Shown: one piece after another, positions 25,863 through 37,015 of the stretch
Layout of the letters: each line of letters starts with the position of its first letter
How positions within the stretch are numbered: the first letter of the stretch is position 1
Source: an uncultured Pelagibacteraceae bacterium
GTDB lineage: Bacteria; Pseudomonadota; Alphaproteobacteria; Pelagibacterales; Pelagibacteraceae
NCBI GenBank assembly: GCA_902543535.1
Contig: CACBYG010000001.1
Location: forward strand, 163,080-227,079
Direction of reading: 5' to 3'
Length of the DNA stretch: 64,000 nt
The notes under the pieces: model-generated
Told to the model about the DNA's origin: nothing
Databases searched by the model: none
What the model saw: only the letters and a program-made list of their open reading frames with translations
Translations under genes and position numbers: made by a program

Positions 25863-26796
25863 AGAATTAAATATCCTATTATCTGCACCACGTGGATTTT
25901 GTGCAGGTGTTGAAAGAGCAATTGAAATTGTTGAAAAATCAATTCAAAAATTTGGTGCTCCGGTTTATGTTCGACATGAAATTGTTCACAATAAACACGT
26001 TGTTGACGACCTTAAAAATAAAGGAGCCATATTTGTAGAAGAGCTTGAAGAAATTAAGGATAAAACTAGACCTGTTATTTTTTCTGCTCATGGTGTGCCC
26101 AAAAAGATACCAGAAGATGCAAAAAACTATAAAATGACTTATGTTGATGCAACATGTCCTTTGGTTTCAAAAGTACATAGAGAAGCAGAAAATCTAAATA
26201 AAGCTGGATATCACATTATTTTAATTGGACACGAAAACCATCCAGAAGTTGTTGGAACTATGGGTCAGCTCCCAGATGGTGCGGTAAAACTAATTCAGAA
26301 CGAGTATGAGGCTAAAAATTTTCACACTGAAAAATTTAATAAAATTGCCTATATAACTCAAACGACTTTATCAGTAGATGACACTAAGGAAATAATAAAA
26401 ATCTTAAAAAATAAATATCCATCAATGAAAGAACCAATGAAGGAGGATATTTGTTATGCAACAACAAATAGGCAGGCTGCTGTAAAGAATATTGCAAAAC
26501 AATGTGAAATGTTTTTTGTGATTGGAAGTAGAAATTCCTCAAACTCTGTAAGATTAGTCGAAGTTGCAAAAAAATCAGGATGTGAGAATGCTCACTTAAT
26601 TCATTCCGAAAGTGAAATTCCATATGATGAAATAGAAAAGTTTAATACTATAGGTATATCATCAGGTGCGTCTGCTCCAGAAATTTTAGTTGAAAATTTT
26701 ATAAATGCACTCAAAAATAAATTTACTATAAATATAAATGAAGTTGAAATAATAAAAGAAAATGTAATTTTTAAAGTCCCCAACAGATTAAATTAG
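25852..26796 (+). CDS. ispH: 4-hydroxy-3-methylbut-2-enyl diphosphate reductase
   Basis: 314 residues. The N-terminus is SAPRGFCAGVERAIEIVEK, with the first cluster Cys in GFCAGV; the second is in DATCPLVSKVH and the third in DICYATTNRQ. The C-terminal SGASAPEILVENFI motif is present. It is a 4Fe-4S enzyme that makes IPP and DMAPP at the end of the MEP pathway. The 11-base overlap with blh couples isoprenoid supply to retinal synthesis. Confidence 0.96.
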   Translation: MKNKELNILLSAPRGFCAGVERAIEIVEKSIQKFGAPVYVRHEIVHNKHVVDDLKNKGAIFVEELEEIKDKTRPVIFSAHGVPKKIPEDAKNYKMTYVDATCPLVSKVHREAENLNKAGYHIILIGHENHPEVVGTMGQLPDGAVKLIQNEYEAKNFHTEKFNKIAYITQTTLSVDDTKEIIKILKNKYPSMKEPMKEDICYATTNRQAAVKNIAKQCEMFFVIGSRNSSNSVRLVEVAKKSGCENAHLIHSESEIPYDEIEKFNTIGISSGASAPEILVENFINALKNKFTININEVEIIKENVIFKVPNRLN

Positions 26797-27765
26797 ATGG
26801 CTGTTTATACAAAAATAGATAAAGATGATATTAGACTAATAAATAATAAGTTTGATATTGAAAAAATTATAAACTTTCAAGGAATTAAACAAGGAATTGA
26901 GAACACAAATTATTTATTAAAATCAAAAAATAAAAAATTTATCTTAACTATTTTTGAAAAAAGAGTTTCCGAAAAAGAGGTTCCTTTTTTTATGAAACTA
27001 ATGGATAATTTAAATAGCTCTAGAATAGATTGTCCGAAACCTCTGAGAACCAGAAGTAATAGTTATCTAATAAAATTAAAAAAAAAGACTGCCTGTATTG
27101 TCTCCTTTTTAGAGGGAAAAGATAAAAAAAAACTTAATATCAAAGATTGTTACTTAGTTGGAAAAATTACTGCGCGAATGCATTTGGTTACAAAAAAACA
27201 AAAACTTTATCGCAAAAACTCAATGGGTATAAAAAATCTTAATCCTTTATTAAAAAGTATTAAGTTTAAAGGCAATAAATTTTCAAAAATATACCTTTTT
27301 TTGAAAAATAATTTAAAGGATATCAATAAGCATTGGCCAAAAAAATTACCAAACGGCATTATTCATGGAGATTTATTTATTGATAATATCTTTTTCAAAA
27401 AAAATAAAATCTCAGGGATTATAGATTTTTACTTTGCTGGAAACGATTATTTTATGTATGAAATTGCAATTTGTATTAACGCCCTATGTTTTGACTTAAT
27501 GGGTAAAAAATTTTTAATGAACAAACAAAAAATTAAAAGTTTAATTAAAGGCTATGAGAGCATTAAGAAAATTTCCTCTAGAGAAAAAAATGCTATTAAT
27601 GTGCTATGCAGAGGGGCGGCTTTGCGTTACTTATTAACTAGACTGTATGATTATTCAAATACTCCTAAAACGGCTTTAATAAAGATAAAAAATCCTAACG
27701 AGTATTATCAGAAACTACTTACTCATAATAGCTTAAATTCTTATAAAGATTATTTACCCAGATGA
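26797..27765 (+). CDS. thrB: homoserine kinase, ThrB type II (APH-fold)
   Basis: 322 residues with the aminoglycoside-phosphotransferase fold. The N-lobe has QGIKQGIENTNYLL, the catalytic loop is GIIHGDLFIDNIFF with Asp and Asn, and the metal loop is ISGIIDFYFAGND. This is the proteobacterial homoserine kinase type, which phosphorylates homoserine before ThrC (encoded nearby on the other strand). It follows the ispH stop with no gap, and rnhA overlaps its end by four bases. Confidence 0.9.
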   Translation: MAVYTKIDKDDIRLINNKFDIEKIINFQGIKQGIENTNYLLKSKNKKFILTIFEKRVSEKEVPFFMKLMDNLNSSRIDCPKPLRTRSNSYLIKLKKKTACIVSFLEGKDKKKLNIKDCYLVGKITARMHLVTKKQKLYRKNSMGIKNLNPLLKSIKFKGNKFSKIYLFLKNNLKDINKHWPKKLPNGIIHGDLFIDNIFFKKNKISGIIDFYFAGNDYFMYEIAICINALCFDLMGKKFLMNKQKIKSLIKGYESIKKISSREKNAINVLCRGAALRYLLTRLYDYSNTPKTALIKIKNPNEYYQKLLTHNSLNSYKDYLPR

Positions 27766-28187
27766 TTAAAATTTATACAGATGGTTCCTGCCTGTCTAAT
27801 CCAGGAAATGGTGGATGGGCTGCAATAATTAATATCAATGGAGAAATTAAAAAAATTAGTGGAAATGAAAAAAATACGACAAATAACAGAATGGAACTTA
27901 TGGCTCCAATTAATGCCTTAAAAAATATAAACTCAAAAGATCCAATAGAGATATTTACAGATTCAAAATATGTAAAAAATGGAATTACTGAGTGGATTAA
28001 TACTTGGGTATTAAATAACTGGAAAACATCAAAAAAAGAGAATGTTAAAAACAAAGATTTATGGATTGAATTACATAAACTAAACCAATCCTTAAACGTA
28101 AAATGGAATTGGGTTAAAGCACATGCCGGAAACCCTCTAAATGAAGAAGTGGATATGTTGGCTAAAAAAGCAGCTAATTTAAATTGA
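27762..28187 (+). CDS. rnhA: ribonuclease HI
   Basis: 141 residues. The catalytic carboxylates lie in IYTDGSCLSNPGNGGWAAI, NRMELMAPINAL and EIFTDSKYVKNGI, with the last in LNEEVDMLAKKAA. The basic handle NWKTSKKENVKNKDLW is present. It degrades RNA in RNA:DNA hybrids. It overlaps thrB by four bases. Its 3' end overlaps the convergent peroxiredoxin gene by nine bases. Confidence 0.96.
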   Translation: MIKIYTDGSCLSNPGNGGWAAIININGEIKKISGNEKNTTNNRMELMAPINALKNINSKDPIEIFTDSKYVKNGITEWINTWVLNNWKTSKKENVKNKDLWIELHKLNQSLNVKWNWVKAHAGNPLNEEVDMLAKKAANLN

Positions 28188-28667
28188 AACTAAAAAATTC
28201 TCTGCAGCTGACATCTCACAGGTTGCTGTATCTTCTTCAGCTTTTATCTTGGTTGCAATATTATTTTCAACCAGCATAGTATATCTTGCTGATCGCGTTC
28301 CTTGACCTCTGTCAAATCTATCAATATCTGCACCAATTAATTTAGTAAATTCACAGTATGGATCTGCTGCCATAAAAATCTTTTCCTCTACCTTTTGACT
28401 ATCACCCCAAGCTTTCATTACATTTGGATCATTTACTGAAACACAAATAATTTTGGTAATCCCTTTTTTTTTAGCAGCTTCAAAATTGTTAACATAACCT
28501 GGCAAATGTTTAGCGGAGCAAACTTTAGTAAAAGCTCCAGGAACCCCTATAACTATTGTTTTATTATTATTAAACAACTCAGATGTAGATATTTTTTTTG
28601 GAGCACCAGTTTCGTCTAAATAGTAAAATTCTGAATTTGGAATTTTATCTCCCTCTTTAATTTTCAT
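28179..28667 (-). CDS. peroxiredoxin, Prx5 type
   Basis: 162 residues. The peroxidatic Cys is C50 in the signature GVPGAFTKVCSAKHLPGYV, and the Arg of the active site lies in RSARYTMLV. This matches the Prx5/AhpE-like redoxin family, which reduces hydrogen peroxide and organic hydroperoxides with glutathione or thioredoxin. It is the last gene of the cox-thrC strand run and overlaps thrC by four bases. Confidence 0.93.
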   Translation of the reverse strand: MKIKEGDKIPNSEFYYLDETGAPKKISTSELFNNNKTIVIGVPGAFTKVCSAKHLPGYVNNFEAAKKKGITKIICVSVNDPNVMKAWGDSQKVEEKIFMAADPYCEFTKLIGADIDRFDRGQGTRSARYTMLVENNIATKIKAEEDTATCEMSAAENFLVSI

Positions 28668-30046
28668 TTAATTTTTCCTAAAATATATTGTTTAATTTCT
28701 TTGAGATTATTTTCAATTATAACATAATTTTCTTTCTCATCCAAAATAAACTTTAATTCATTTGGTAAATCAGATTTCAAGTTTATAGCCTTTAAAATTG
28801 CATCTGGAAATTTACATGGGTGTGCAGTTGCAAGAACAATATTGTTTCCTTTTAAATCATGTTTATCAAAAGCTCCATACCCTATAGCGGTGTGTGGATC
28901 TAAAACCATATTAAATTTTTCATAAATATTTTTTATCACATCTAGTGTTTCCTGCTCACTCATTGTTGCCGACAAAAAATCTTGATTAATTTTTTTTAAT
29001 TTCTCATCGTCGATTGAATATTTACCATTCTGTTTAATGGTTTTCATATCATCTAAAGTTTGTGAACTATCATGATTATTTAAATCATAAATTAATCTCT
29101 CAAAATTACTTGCAATTTGAATGTCCATACTTGGCGAAATAGTTTCAGAGACATGTTCGGCCTCATATTTACCTTTTGAAATAGCTCTATGTAAAATGTC
29201 GTTTTGATTTGTGGCTACTATTAATTTATTAATTGGAAGACCCAACTTCTTTGCCAAATAACCTGCATATACATCTCCAAAATTTCCAGTTGGTACTGAA
29301 AAATTTATTAGCTGATTGTCATCCTCGGCTAAAAAATAACAATAAAAATAATATACACTTTGCGCAATAATTCTGGCCCAATTAATTGAATTAACACCAG
29401 ACATGTTTATCTCATTAGAAAATTCTTTATCTGAAAACATGGATTTAACTAAATTTTGACAATCATCGAAGTTACCTTTTACAGCAATATTGAATACATT
29501 CTCATCTTTTCCAGTTGTCATTAATTTTCTTTGAACAGGTGAAATACGGTTATGAGGATGTAGAACAAATATATTTAAGTTTTTTTTTCCTTTAATTGCA
29601 TCTATGGCAGCTGCACCAGTATCTCCTGATGTAGCAACTACAATATTAATCTTTTCATTTTCATTATTTAAATAAAATTCATAAAAATTACCCAAGAGTT
29701 GCATTGCAACATCTTTAAAAGCTAAGGTTGGACCATGAAACAATTCAAGCACGGAACGGTCACCCACTTTAATAAGATCAATAACATTATCTTTTCTGAA
29801 AACTGAGTAGGATTTTTCTATTATTTTACTTAACTCACCTTCTGAAGTAAAATTACCAATAAATGGATGAATAATTTTTTTTGCTAAATCTGAATAACTT
29901 AGTTTTTTAAAATCACTAATTTCAGACTCTGAATATTTGTGTAAAGTCTCTGGTATAAAAAGACCACCATCATCAGCGAGGCCTTTAATAAAAACATCTT
30001 TAAATTCAAAGTTTTTTGATTTGTCTCTTGTGCTTATATACTTCAT
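28664..30046 (-). CDS. thrC: threonine synthase
   Basis: 460 residues, the long proteobacterial type. The PLP-binding lysine is K111 in FHGPTLAFKDVAMQLLGNF. The phosphate-binding loop is ATSGDTGAAAIDAIKG, with PTGNFGDVYAGYLAKKLGLP in the C-terminal part. It converts O-phosphohomoserine to threonine. The ATG immediately follows the surf1 stop. Its partner thrB lies on the opposite strand within 2 kb. Confidence 0.96.
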   Translation of the reverse strand: MKYISTRDKSKNFEFKDVFIKGLADDGGLFIPETLHKYSESEISDFKKLSYSDLAKKIIHPFIGNFTSEGELSKIIEKSYSVFRKDNVIDLIKVGDRSVLELFHGPTLAFKDVAMQLLGNFYEFYLNNENEKINIVVATSGDTGAAAIDAIKGKKNLNIFVLHPHNRISPVQRKLMTTGKDENVFNIAVKGNFDDCQNLVKSMFSDKEFSNEINMSGVNSINWARIIAQSVYYFYCYFLAEDDNQLINFSVPTGNFGDVYAGYLAKKLGLPINKLIVATNQNDILHRAISKGKYEAEHVSETISPSMDIQIASNFERLIYDLNNHDSSQTLDDMKTIKQNGKYSIDDEKLKKINQDFLSATMSEQETLDVIKNIYEKFNMVLDPHTAIGYGAFDKHDLKGNNIVLATAHPCKFPDAILKAINLKSDLPNELKFILDEKENYVIIENNLKEIKQYILGKIK

Positions 30047-30739
30047 CTAATAATTTTTTTTTCTAAAATATAGATATATTAAAAGAATTGAAATCGCCAT
30101 TGAAAACCAAGTAATTGCATACTTTTTATGATTGTTTGAAATTTTTGCAGTGATCACTCTTGGTTTTGGAATTTTATAGTTTCCATTTAAATAAATAATA
30201 TAATTAGAAAATTTTCTTCCAGTCTGATTAAAAATGTCATCTCTATCAAGGGTGAACCAATAATTTTTTTTAATTTCATTTTGGGGCTTAAACATACTTG
30301 ACTTAGATTGTAACATTAAAGTTCCAAGTATTTCATTTTGATTGATTTGATTGATTTCTGGTAGATCTTTTTTATCAAAAGGTATCCAGCCTCTGTTAAT
30401 TAAAAAGTTTTCATTTTCAATCAATATTGGGTTCACTACTTCAAACCCAGGTTTTCCTTTTTCATTCAAATGATATAAGTAAATTTGATTATCAAAATCA
30501 ATTTGACCTGAGGTTTTTATTCTTAAATAGTTTTTTTTATTGGTTTGAGTTAATTCTACAGGATCATTTTTTAGAGAATTTTCAATTTGATTTATTAAAT
30601 CTAGCTTCCAATTTAGTCTATAAATTTGCCAAAAACCTAATGAGAGAAGAGCAAGAATTATAAACCAAACAAATACTGAAAATAAAAATTTATTCTTCAA
30701 GAGTTGTATATTAACTTCCCCAAATATAAATGGCAGCAA
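30047..30739 (-). CDS. SURF1-family cytochrome oxidase assembly protein
   Basis: 230 residues with one N-terminal (about 17-37) and one C-terminal (about 205-222) membrane helix around a soluble domain. Family hallmarks are LGFWQIYRLNWKLDLI, LINRGWIPFDKK and PNHHKYAITWFSM-like SNNHKKYAITWF. SURF1 helps insert heme A into CoxA. The ATG at 30739 overlaps coxC by 29 bases. A TTG at 30700, ten bases after the coxC stop, is an alternative start that keeps the first helix. Confidence 0.87.
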   Translation of the reverse strand: MLPFIFGEVNIQLLKNKFLFSVFVWFIILALLSLGFWQIYRLNWKLDLINQIENSLKNDPVELTQTNKKNYLRIKTSGQIDFDNQIYLYHLNEKGKPGFEVVNPILIENENFLINRGWIPFDKKDLPEINQINQNEILGTLMLQSKSSMFKPQNEIKKNYWFTLDRDDIFNQTGRKFSNYIIYLNGNYKIPKPRVITAKISNNHKKYAITWFSMAISILLIYLYFRKKNY

Positions 30740-31499
30740 ATAAAAATAACCAAACTACATCAACAAAATGCCAGTACCAAGCTGCTGCTTCAAATCCAAA
30801 ATGATGGTCTTTAGTAAAGTGACCTAATTTTCCTCGCCATAAACAAACAGCCAAAAATATTGTTCCAACTATTACGTGAAATCCGTGGAAACCTGTAGCC
30901 ATATAAAAAACTGCTCCATAAATGTGACCTGAATAATCAAAAGTGGCATGATGATATTCATATGCTTGTAGTAATGTAAAAAAGAAACCAAGAACAACTG
31001 TTGCAGTTAATCCTTGAATAAATCCTTTTCTATCACCTTCAAGTAAAGAATGGTGAGACCATGTAACTGTAGTTCCAGATAACAATAATACTAAAGTATT
31101 AATTAGTGGGATATCCCAAGGATCAAATGTTTCAATATCTTTTGGAGGCCAAACATTTCCAACAAACTCGTTTGGAAATAAACTAATATCAAAATATGCC
31201 CAGAACCAAGCTACAAAGAACATCACTTCTGATGCAATAAATAATGTCATTCCATATCGGTGATGAATTTGCACAACAGGAGTATGATGACCTTGATGTT
31301 CTGCTTCAATCACAACATCTCTGAACCACATATAGGCTCCATAAATAAGTAGTGCTAATCCAAGATACATTCCCCATGAAACATCATTATGCATGTAAAA
31401 AATTGTTCCTATTGCTAATACTAAGCATGAAAAGGATACATATATAGGCCAAGGACTTGGGTCTACCAGGTGATAATCATGTTTTTTTTCAGCTGACAT
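30711..31499 (-). CDS. coxC: cytochrome c oxidase subunit III
   Basis: 262 residues with seven membrane helices. Conserved pieces are HHRYGMTLFIASEVMFFVAW with the lipid-binding Glu, then TTVTWSHHSLLEGDR, GFHGFHVIVGTIFL and a C-terminal AAWYWHFVDVVWLFLF. It stabilises the aa3 oxidase core. It follows ctaG and precedes surf1 in the cox operon. Confidence 0.96.
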   Translation of the reverse strand: MSAEKKHDYHLVDPSPWPIYVSFSCLVLAIGTIFYMHNDVSWGMYLGLALLIYGAYMWFRDVVIEAEHQGHHTPVVQIHHRYGMTLFIASEVMFFVAWFWAYFDISLFPNEFVGNVWPPKDIETFDPWDIPLINTLVLLLSGTTVTWSHHSLLEGDRKGFIQGLTATVVLGFFFTLLQAYEYHHATFDYSGHIYGAVFYMATGFHGFHVIVGTIFLAVCLWRGKLGHFTKDHHFGFEAAAWYWHFVDVVWLFLFAAIYIWGS

Positions 31500-31508
31500 T
31501 TTTCGTGA

Positions 31509-32042
31509 TTATGATTGTTTATAGTAATCTGTCGAGAAAAAAGTATACGACATAGTTACATCCTGTAAATTTTTTACGGTTGGATCATTGACAAGTTCTG
31601 GATCTAAATAAAAAGTCATAACATAAGTTGCTTTTTCTCCGGCTTTCAGCTCCTGCTTTTCAAAACAAAAACAACCTAATTTACTATAGTATTTTCCAAA
31701 GCTTGCGGGTGAAACGTTAAAGCTAGCAACTCCATAAGTGGTGTCATCACCATAATTTTCTACTTCAAATTCTATTTTGTTAACTTGACCAACTTTAACA
31801 TCAATTACATTAGATTTTGCTTTAAAATCCCAGTTAAGATTATTAACATTAGTATCAAATCTAACACTTACAATTTTATCTAAAACCATTTTTGGTGGTT
31901 CTTTAGAAACTTGTGTTGTTCCTCCAAAACCAGTAACTCTACAAAATAAATCATAGAGTGGTACAGCGGCAAAAGACAGGCCAAGCATTAAGCAGAATAT
32001 ACCGGCAAGTAGTATTGGGGTTAAAGTTTTTTTCTTCATCAT
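31509..32042 (-). CDS. ctaG: cytochrome c oxidase assembly protein CtaG/Cox11
   Basis: 177 residues. An N-terminal membrane anchor (TPILLAGIFCLMLGLSFAAV) is followed by PLYDLFCRVTGFGGTTQ, and the copper-binding motif CFCFEKQ is mid-protein. It delivers copper to the CuB site of CoxA. The start ATGATG overlaps the end of the small CoxF-like ORF by four bases. Confidence 0.95.
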   Translation of the reverse strand: MMKKKTLTPILLAGIFCLMLGLSFAAVPLYDLFCRVTGFGGTTQVSKEPPKMVLDKIVSVRFDTNVNNLNWDFKAKSNVIDVKVGQVNKIEFEVENYGDDTTYGVASFNVSPASFGKYYSKLGCFCFEKQELKAGEKATYVMTFYLDPELVNDPTVKNLQDVTMSYTFFSTDYYKQS

Positions 32043-32164
32043 ATCTGTCTATCAAAAACTCCAACGTTATATAAAGTAAACACAAACAAGAAAACCATAA
32101 AAGCTAAAATTGCTACAGCAGTTAGAATATTCTTTTTTTTTGTTTTTTTATCAGGTGTAATCAT
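32039..32164 (-). CDS. small CoxF-like single-TM protein
   Basis: A 41-codon ORF that fills the only gap between ctaB and ctaG. The translation starts MITPDKKTKKKN and continues through one hydrophobic helix (about residues 13-34), ending NVGVFDRQI. Its ATG overlaps the ctaB stop (ATGA) and its TGA overlaps the ctaG start, so it is translationally coupled at both ends. Alphaproteobacterial cox operons often carry a short one-helix protein (CoxF) at this place. The basic N-terminus plus one helix and its position support that role; sequence alone does not prove it. Confidence 0.75.
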   Translation of the reverse strand: MITPDKKTKKKNILTAVAILAFMVFLFVFTLYNVGVFDRQI

Positions 32165-33072
32165 AAAATTTTATCAATCAAAAAAAGAACGAATATCAGA
32201 AATAAATATAAAATTGAATAACCAAAAATAGTTTTTGCTTTCTTAGAGTTAAATTTATTTTTCTTAAATTTGTAAAGTTCCAAACATAGAAAGTTATAAT
32301 AAAGTGTTAAAATTAATGATGGTAGTAAAAAAACTAGACTTACAAAACCAATAGCATACGGCAAAACAATGACTGGTACCATTAATAATGAATAAATTAA
32401 TATATTTAATTTTGTACTCTCTACTCCATTAGTTAATGGTAGCATTGGAATTTTTGCTCTTTTATAATCATCAGATTTATATAAGCTTAAAGCCCAGAAA
32501 TGAGATGGGGTCCAAAAAAAAATTATTAGAAAAAATGTTATTGGCTCTAATGAAAGTGAATTAGTAGCAATTGTCCAACCAATTACTGGTGGCAAAGCGC
32601 CAGCAGCACCTCCAATTACTATATTTTGTGGAGTTTTTCTCTTCAGCCAGATTGTATAGACGAAAACATAAAACAAGATCGTAGATAACAATAAGCCAGC
32701 AGATATTCTATTAGCAAAATAGTCTAATGCTATTACAGAAAATATTGATAAGGTAATACCAAATACTAATGCCTGATTTTTATTTACTTTTCCAGTTGGT
32801 ATTGGCCTCAAACAAGTCCTAGACATAAGTGCATCTAAGTCAGATTCGTACCACATGTTAAGTGCACCTGCCGCTCCTGCACCTATTGAAACTAAAATAA
32901 TACCAATGATTGCATCTTTTGTAGGAATAATATTTGGTGCCATCAATAAGCCTACAGCACAAGTAAAGATAACTAATGACATCACTCTTGGCTTCATTAG
33001 TTTAAATAATTCAGATAAATTAAATACGTCTTCCTGACTTAAATTTCTATTTTTTAATTTAGACTTGATCAT
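32161..33072 (-). CDS. ctaB: protoheme IX farnesyltransferase (heme O synthase)
   Basis: 303 residues, UbiA-superfamily with about nine membrane helices. The first Asp-rich motif is NMWYESDLDALMSRTCLRPI, and the second region is FWTPSHFWALSLYKSDDYKR with IPMLPLTNG. It adds farnesyl to heme B to make heme O, the precursor of heme A in CoxA. It follows coxA after 32 bases and overlaps the CoxF-like ORF by four bases. Confidence 0.96.
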   Translation of the reverse strand: MIKSKLKNRNLSQEDVFNLSELFKLMKPRVMSLVIFTCAVGLLMAPNIIPTKDAIIGIILVSIGAGAAGALNMWYESDLDALMSRTCLRPIPTGKVNKNQALVFGITLSIFSVIALDYFANRISAGLLLSTILFYVFVYTIWLKRKTPQNIVIGGAAGALPPVIGWTIATNSLSLEPITFFLIIFFWTPSHFWALSLYKSDDYKRAKIPMLPLTNGVESTKLNILIYSLLMVPVIVLPYAIGFVSLVFLLPSLILTLYYNFLCLELYKFKKNKFNSKKAKTIFGYSILYLFLIFVLFLIDKIL

Positions 33073-33104
33073 TAATTTTATGTTTAAAAAATCTAAATTA
33101 ATAC

Positions 33105-35554
<2,450 letters not shown>

Positions 35555-35614
35555 TTTTAAACACTATATAAATCCTCTTTAGAAAAATTACACTTTACTT
35601 TTCGCGACAAAATA

Positions 35615-36316
35615 TCAATTAATGGCGTAATTTATGATCGATATGGCAGAAATTACAGCTGTTTCAGATCTTAGGATGTTTTCGTTAATTTTTATAGCCT
35701 GAACACCTTTGTATGAGAGAATCTCGTCTCTTTCACTCTCAGAAAAGTCTCCTTCAGGACCTACAACGATACAGGTTGGCTTGCTAGTAAGTTTTTTTAA
35801 ATCTACTTTATTATTTTTTGAATTAAGATCTGTGAAAATCAAATCGACATCATTCTTATTTAGAAAATCTCTAAGATTTTGTGTGTCTTCAATATTAGGA
35901 ACCTGAATTCTATTCGATTGTTCTGCTGCTTCTACAATAACTTTTTCTAATCTTTCTTTATTTATCTTCCTAACAATTGTTCGATCAAAAATAATAGGCA
36001 AAAACTTTGTAACTCCTAACTCCGTTGCTTTTTGAATCATGAAATTAAAGTAATTAGATTTGATAGGTGAAAAAGCTAACCATAGCTCTTTAAAATTCTC
36101 TTTTTGTCTTAATTGTTTTGTAACATTAAACTCAACAATACTTTTTGAAATACCTAAAATTTTTGCCTCCCACTCACCACTAATATTAAATAAAGAGAAA
36201 ACTTCATTTTCTTTAATTCTCATAACCTTACTTACATAATGAGATTGTGATTTATCAAGTGTGGCAGTTAAATTAAGTGATAAACTTTTTGGAAAAAATA
36301 ATCTAATGTTACTCAT
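35615..36316 (-). CDS. rsmE: 16S rRNA (uracil(1498)-N3)-methyltransferase
   Basis: 233 residues, the usual RsmE length. An N-terminal PUA-like domain (SHYVSKVMRIKENEVFSLFN) precedes the SPOUT domain with KATELGVTKFLPI, AAEQSNRIQVPNI, CIVVGPEGDFSESERDEI and ILRSETAVISAISIINY. It methylates U1498 of 16S rRNA. It lies between coxB and a divergent HAD gene, with only 16 bases between the two start codons. Confidence 0.94.
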   Translation of the reverse strand: MSNIRLFFPKSLSLNLTATLDKSQSHYVSKVMRIKENEVFSLFNISGEWEAKILGISKSIVEFNVTKQLRQKENFKELWLAFSPIKSNYFNFMIQKATELGVTKFLPIIFDRTIVRKINKERLEKVIVEAAEQSNRIQVPNIEDTQNLRDFLNKNDVDLIFTDLNSKNNKVDLKKLTSKPTCIVVGPEGDFSESERDEILSYKGVQAIKINENILRSETAVISAISIINYAIN

Positions 36317-36332
36317 ATAGATAAATTAGTTT

Positions 36333-36995
36333 ATGAAAAATATTAAAGCAATAATTTTTGATGCATATGGAACTTTATTTGATGTGAATTCAGCTGCCGA
36401 GAAATGCAAAGATAAAATTGGTGATAAGTGGGAAGGTTTTGCAAATTACTGGAGAACTACTCAGCTAGAATATACTTGGCTTAGAAGTTTAATGAAAAGA
36501 CATAAAGATTTTTGGCAAGTAACTGAAGATAGTTTAGATAAATCTATGAAAGCTCATAAAATAGATTCTTCATTGAGAAATGAATTATTAGACCTTTATA
36601 AAATTCTTTCACCATTTAAGGAAGTGCCTGCAGTTTTAAAATCACTTAAAGAAAAAGATTTAAAACTTGCTATTCTTTCAAATGGTACTCCTACCCTTCT
36701 TACTCAATTAGTTAAAAGCAATAATTTAGATAATTTATTTGACGATCTTTTTTCAATAGAAGAAGTTGGTATTTATAAACCAGACTCTAAAGTTTACGAT
36801 ATACCAATTAAAAAATTTAATATTCAAAAAAATGAAGTAGCTTTTTTAAGTGCTAACACTTGGGATGTATCAGGTGGTGGAAATTATGGATACAACTCTA
36901 TTTGGGTAAACAGAAATAACAATATTTTTGATAAACTTGACTATTCACCTAAACATCAAATTAAACAACTTGGAGGTTTACTTGATATACTCTAA
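36333..36995 (+). CDS. haloacid dehalogenase type II-like HAD hydrolase
   Basis: 220 residues. The nucleophile motif is IIFDAYGTLFDV (Asp10), followed by the cap helix WRTTQLEYTWLRSLM, the motif-II Ser/Thr in LAILSNGTPTLL, and motif III-like IYKPDSKVYD and SANTWDVSGGGNYGYNSIWVNR. This pattern is that of (S)-2-haloacid dehalogenases. The natural substrate in a marine bacterium could be haloacids or simply 2-hydroxy-acid-type phosphoesters; the sequence does not decide. Pirin follows after 20 bases. Confidence 0.85.
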   Translation: MKNIKAIIFDAYGTLFDVNSAAEKCKDKIGDKWEGFANYWRTTQLEYTWLRSLMKRHKDFWQVTEDSLDKSMKAHKIDSSLRNELLDLYKILSPFKEVPAVLKSLKEKDLKLAILSNGTPTLLTQLVKSNNLDNLFDDLFSIEEVGIYKPDSKVYDIPIKKFNIQKNEVAFLSANTWDVSGGGNYGYNSIWVNRNNNIFDKLDYSPKHQIKQLGGLLDIL

Positions 36996-37015
36996 TAAAT
37001 TCTTATATCGTTAAA

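Noticed and set aside
21563..28187. A complete proteorhodopsin photosystem cassette
   Set aside because: Only the retinal pathway from phytoene on is present. No seven-helix opsin and no GGPP synthase could be found in any frame here.
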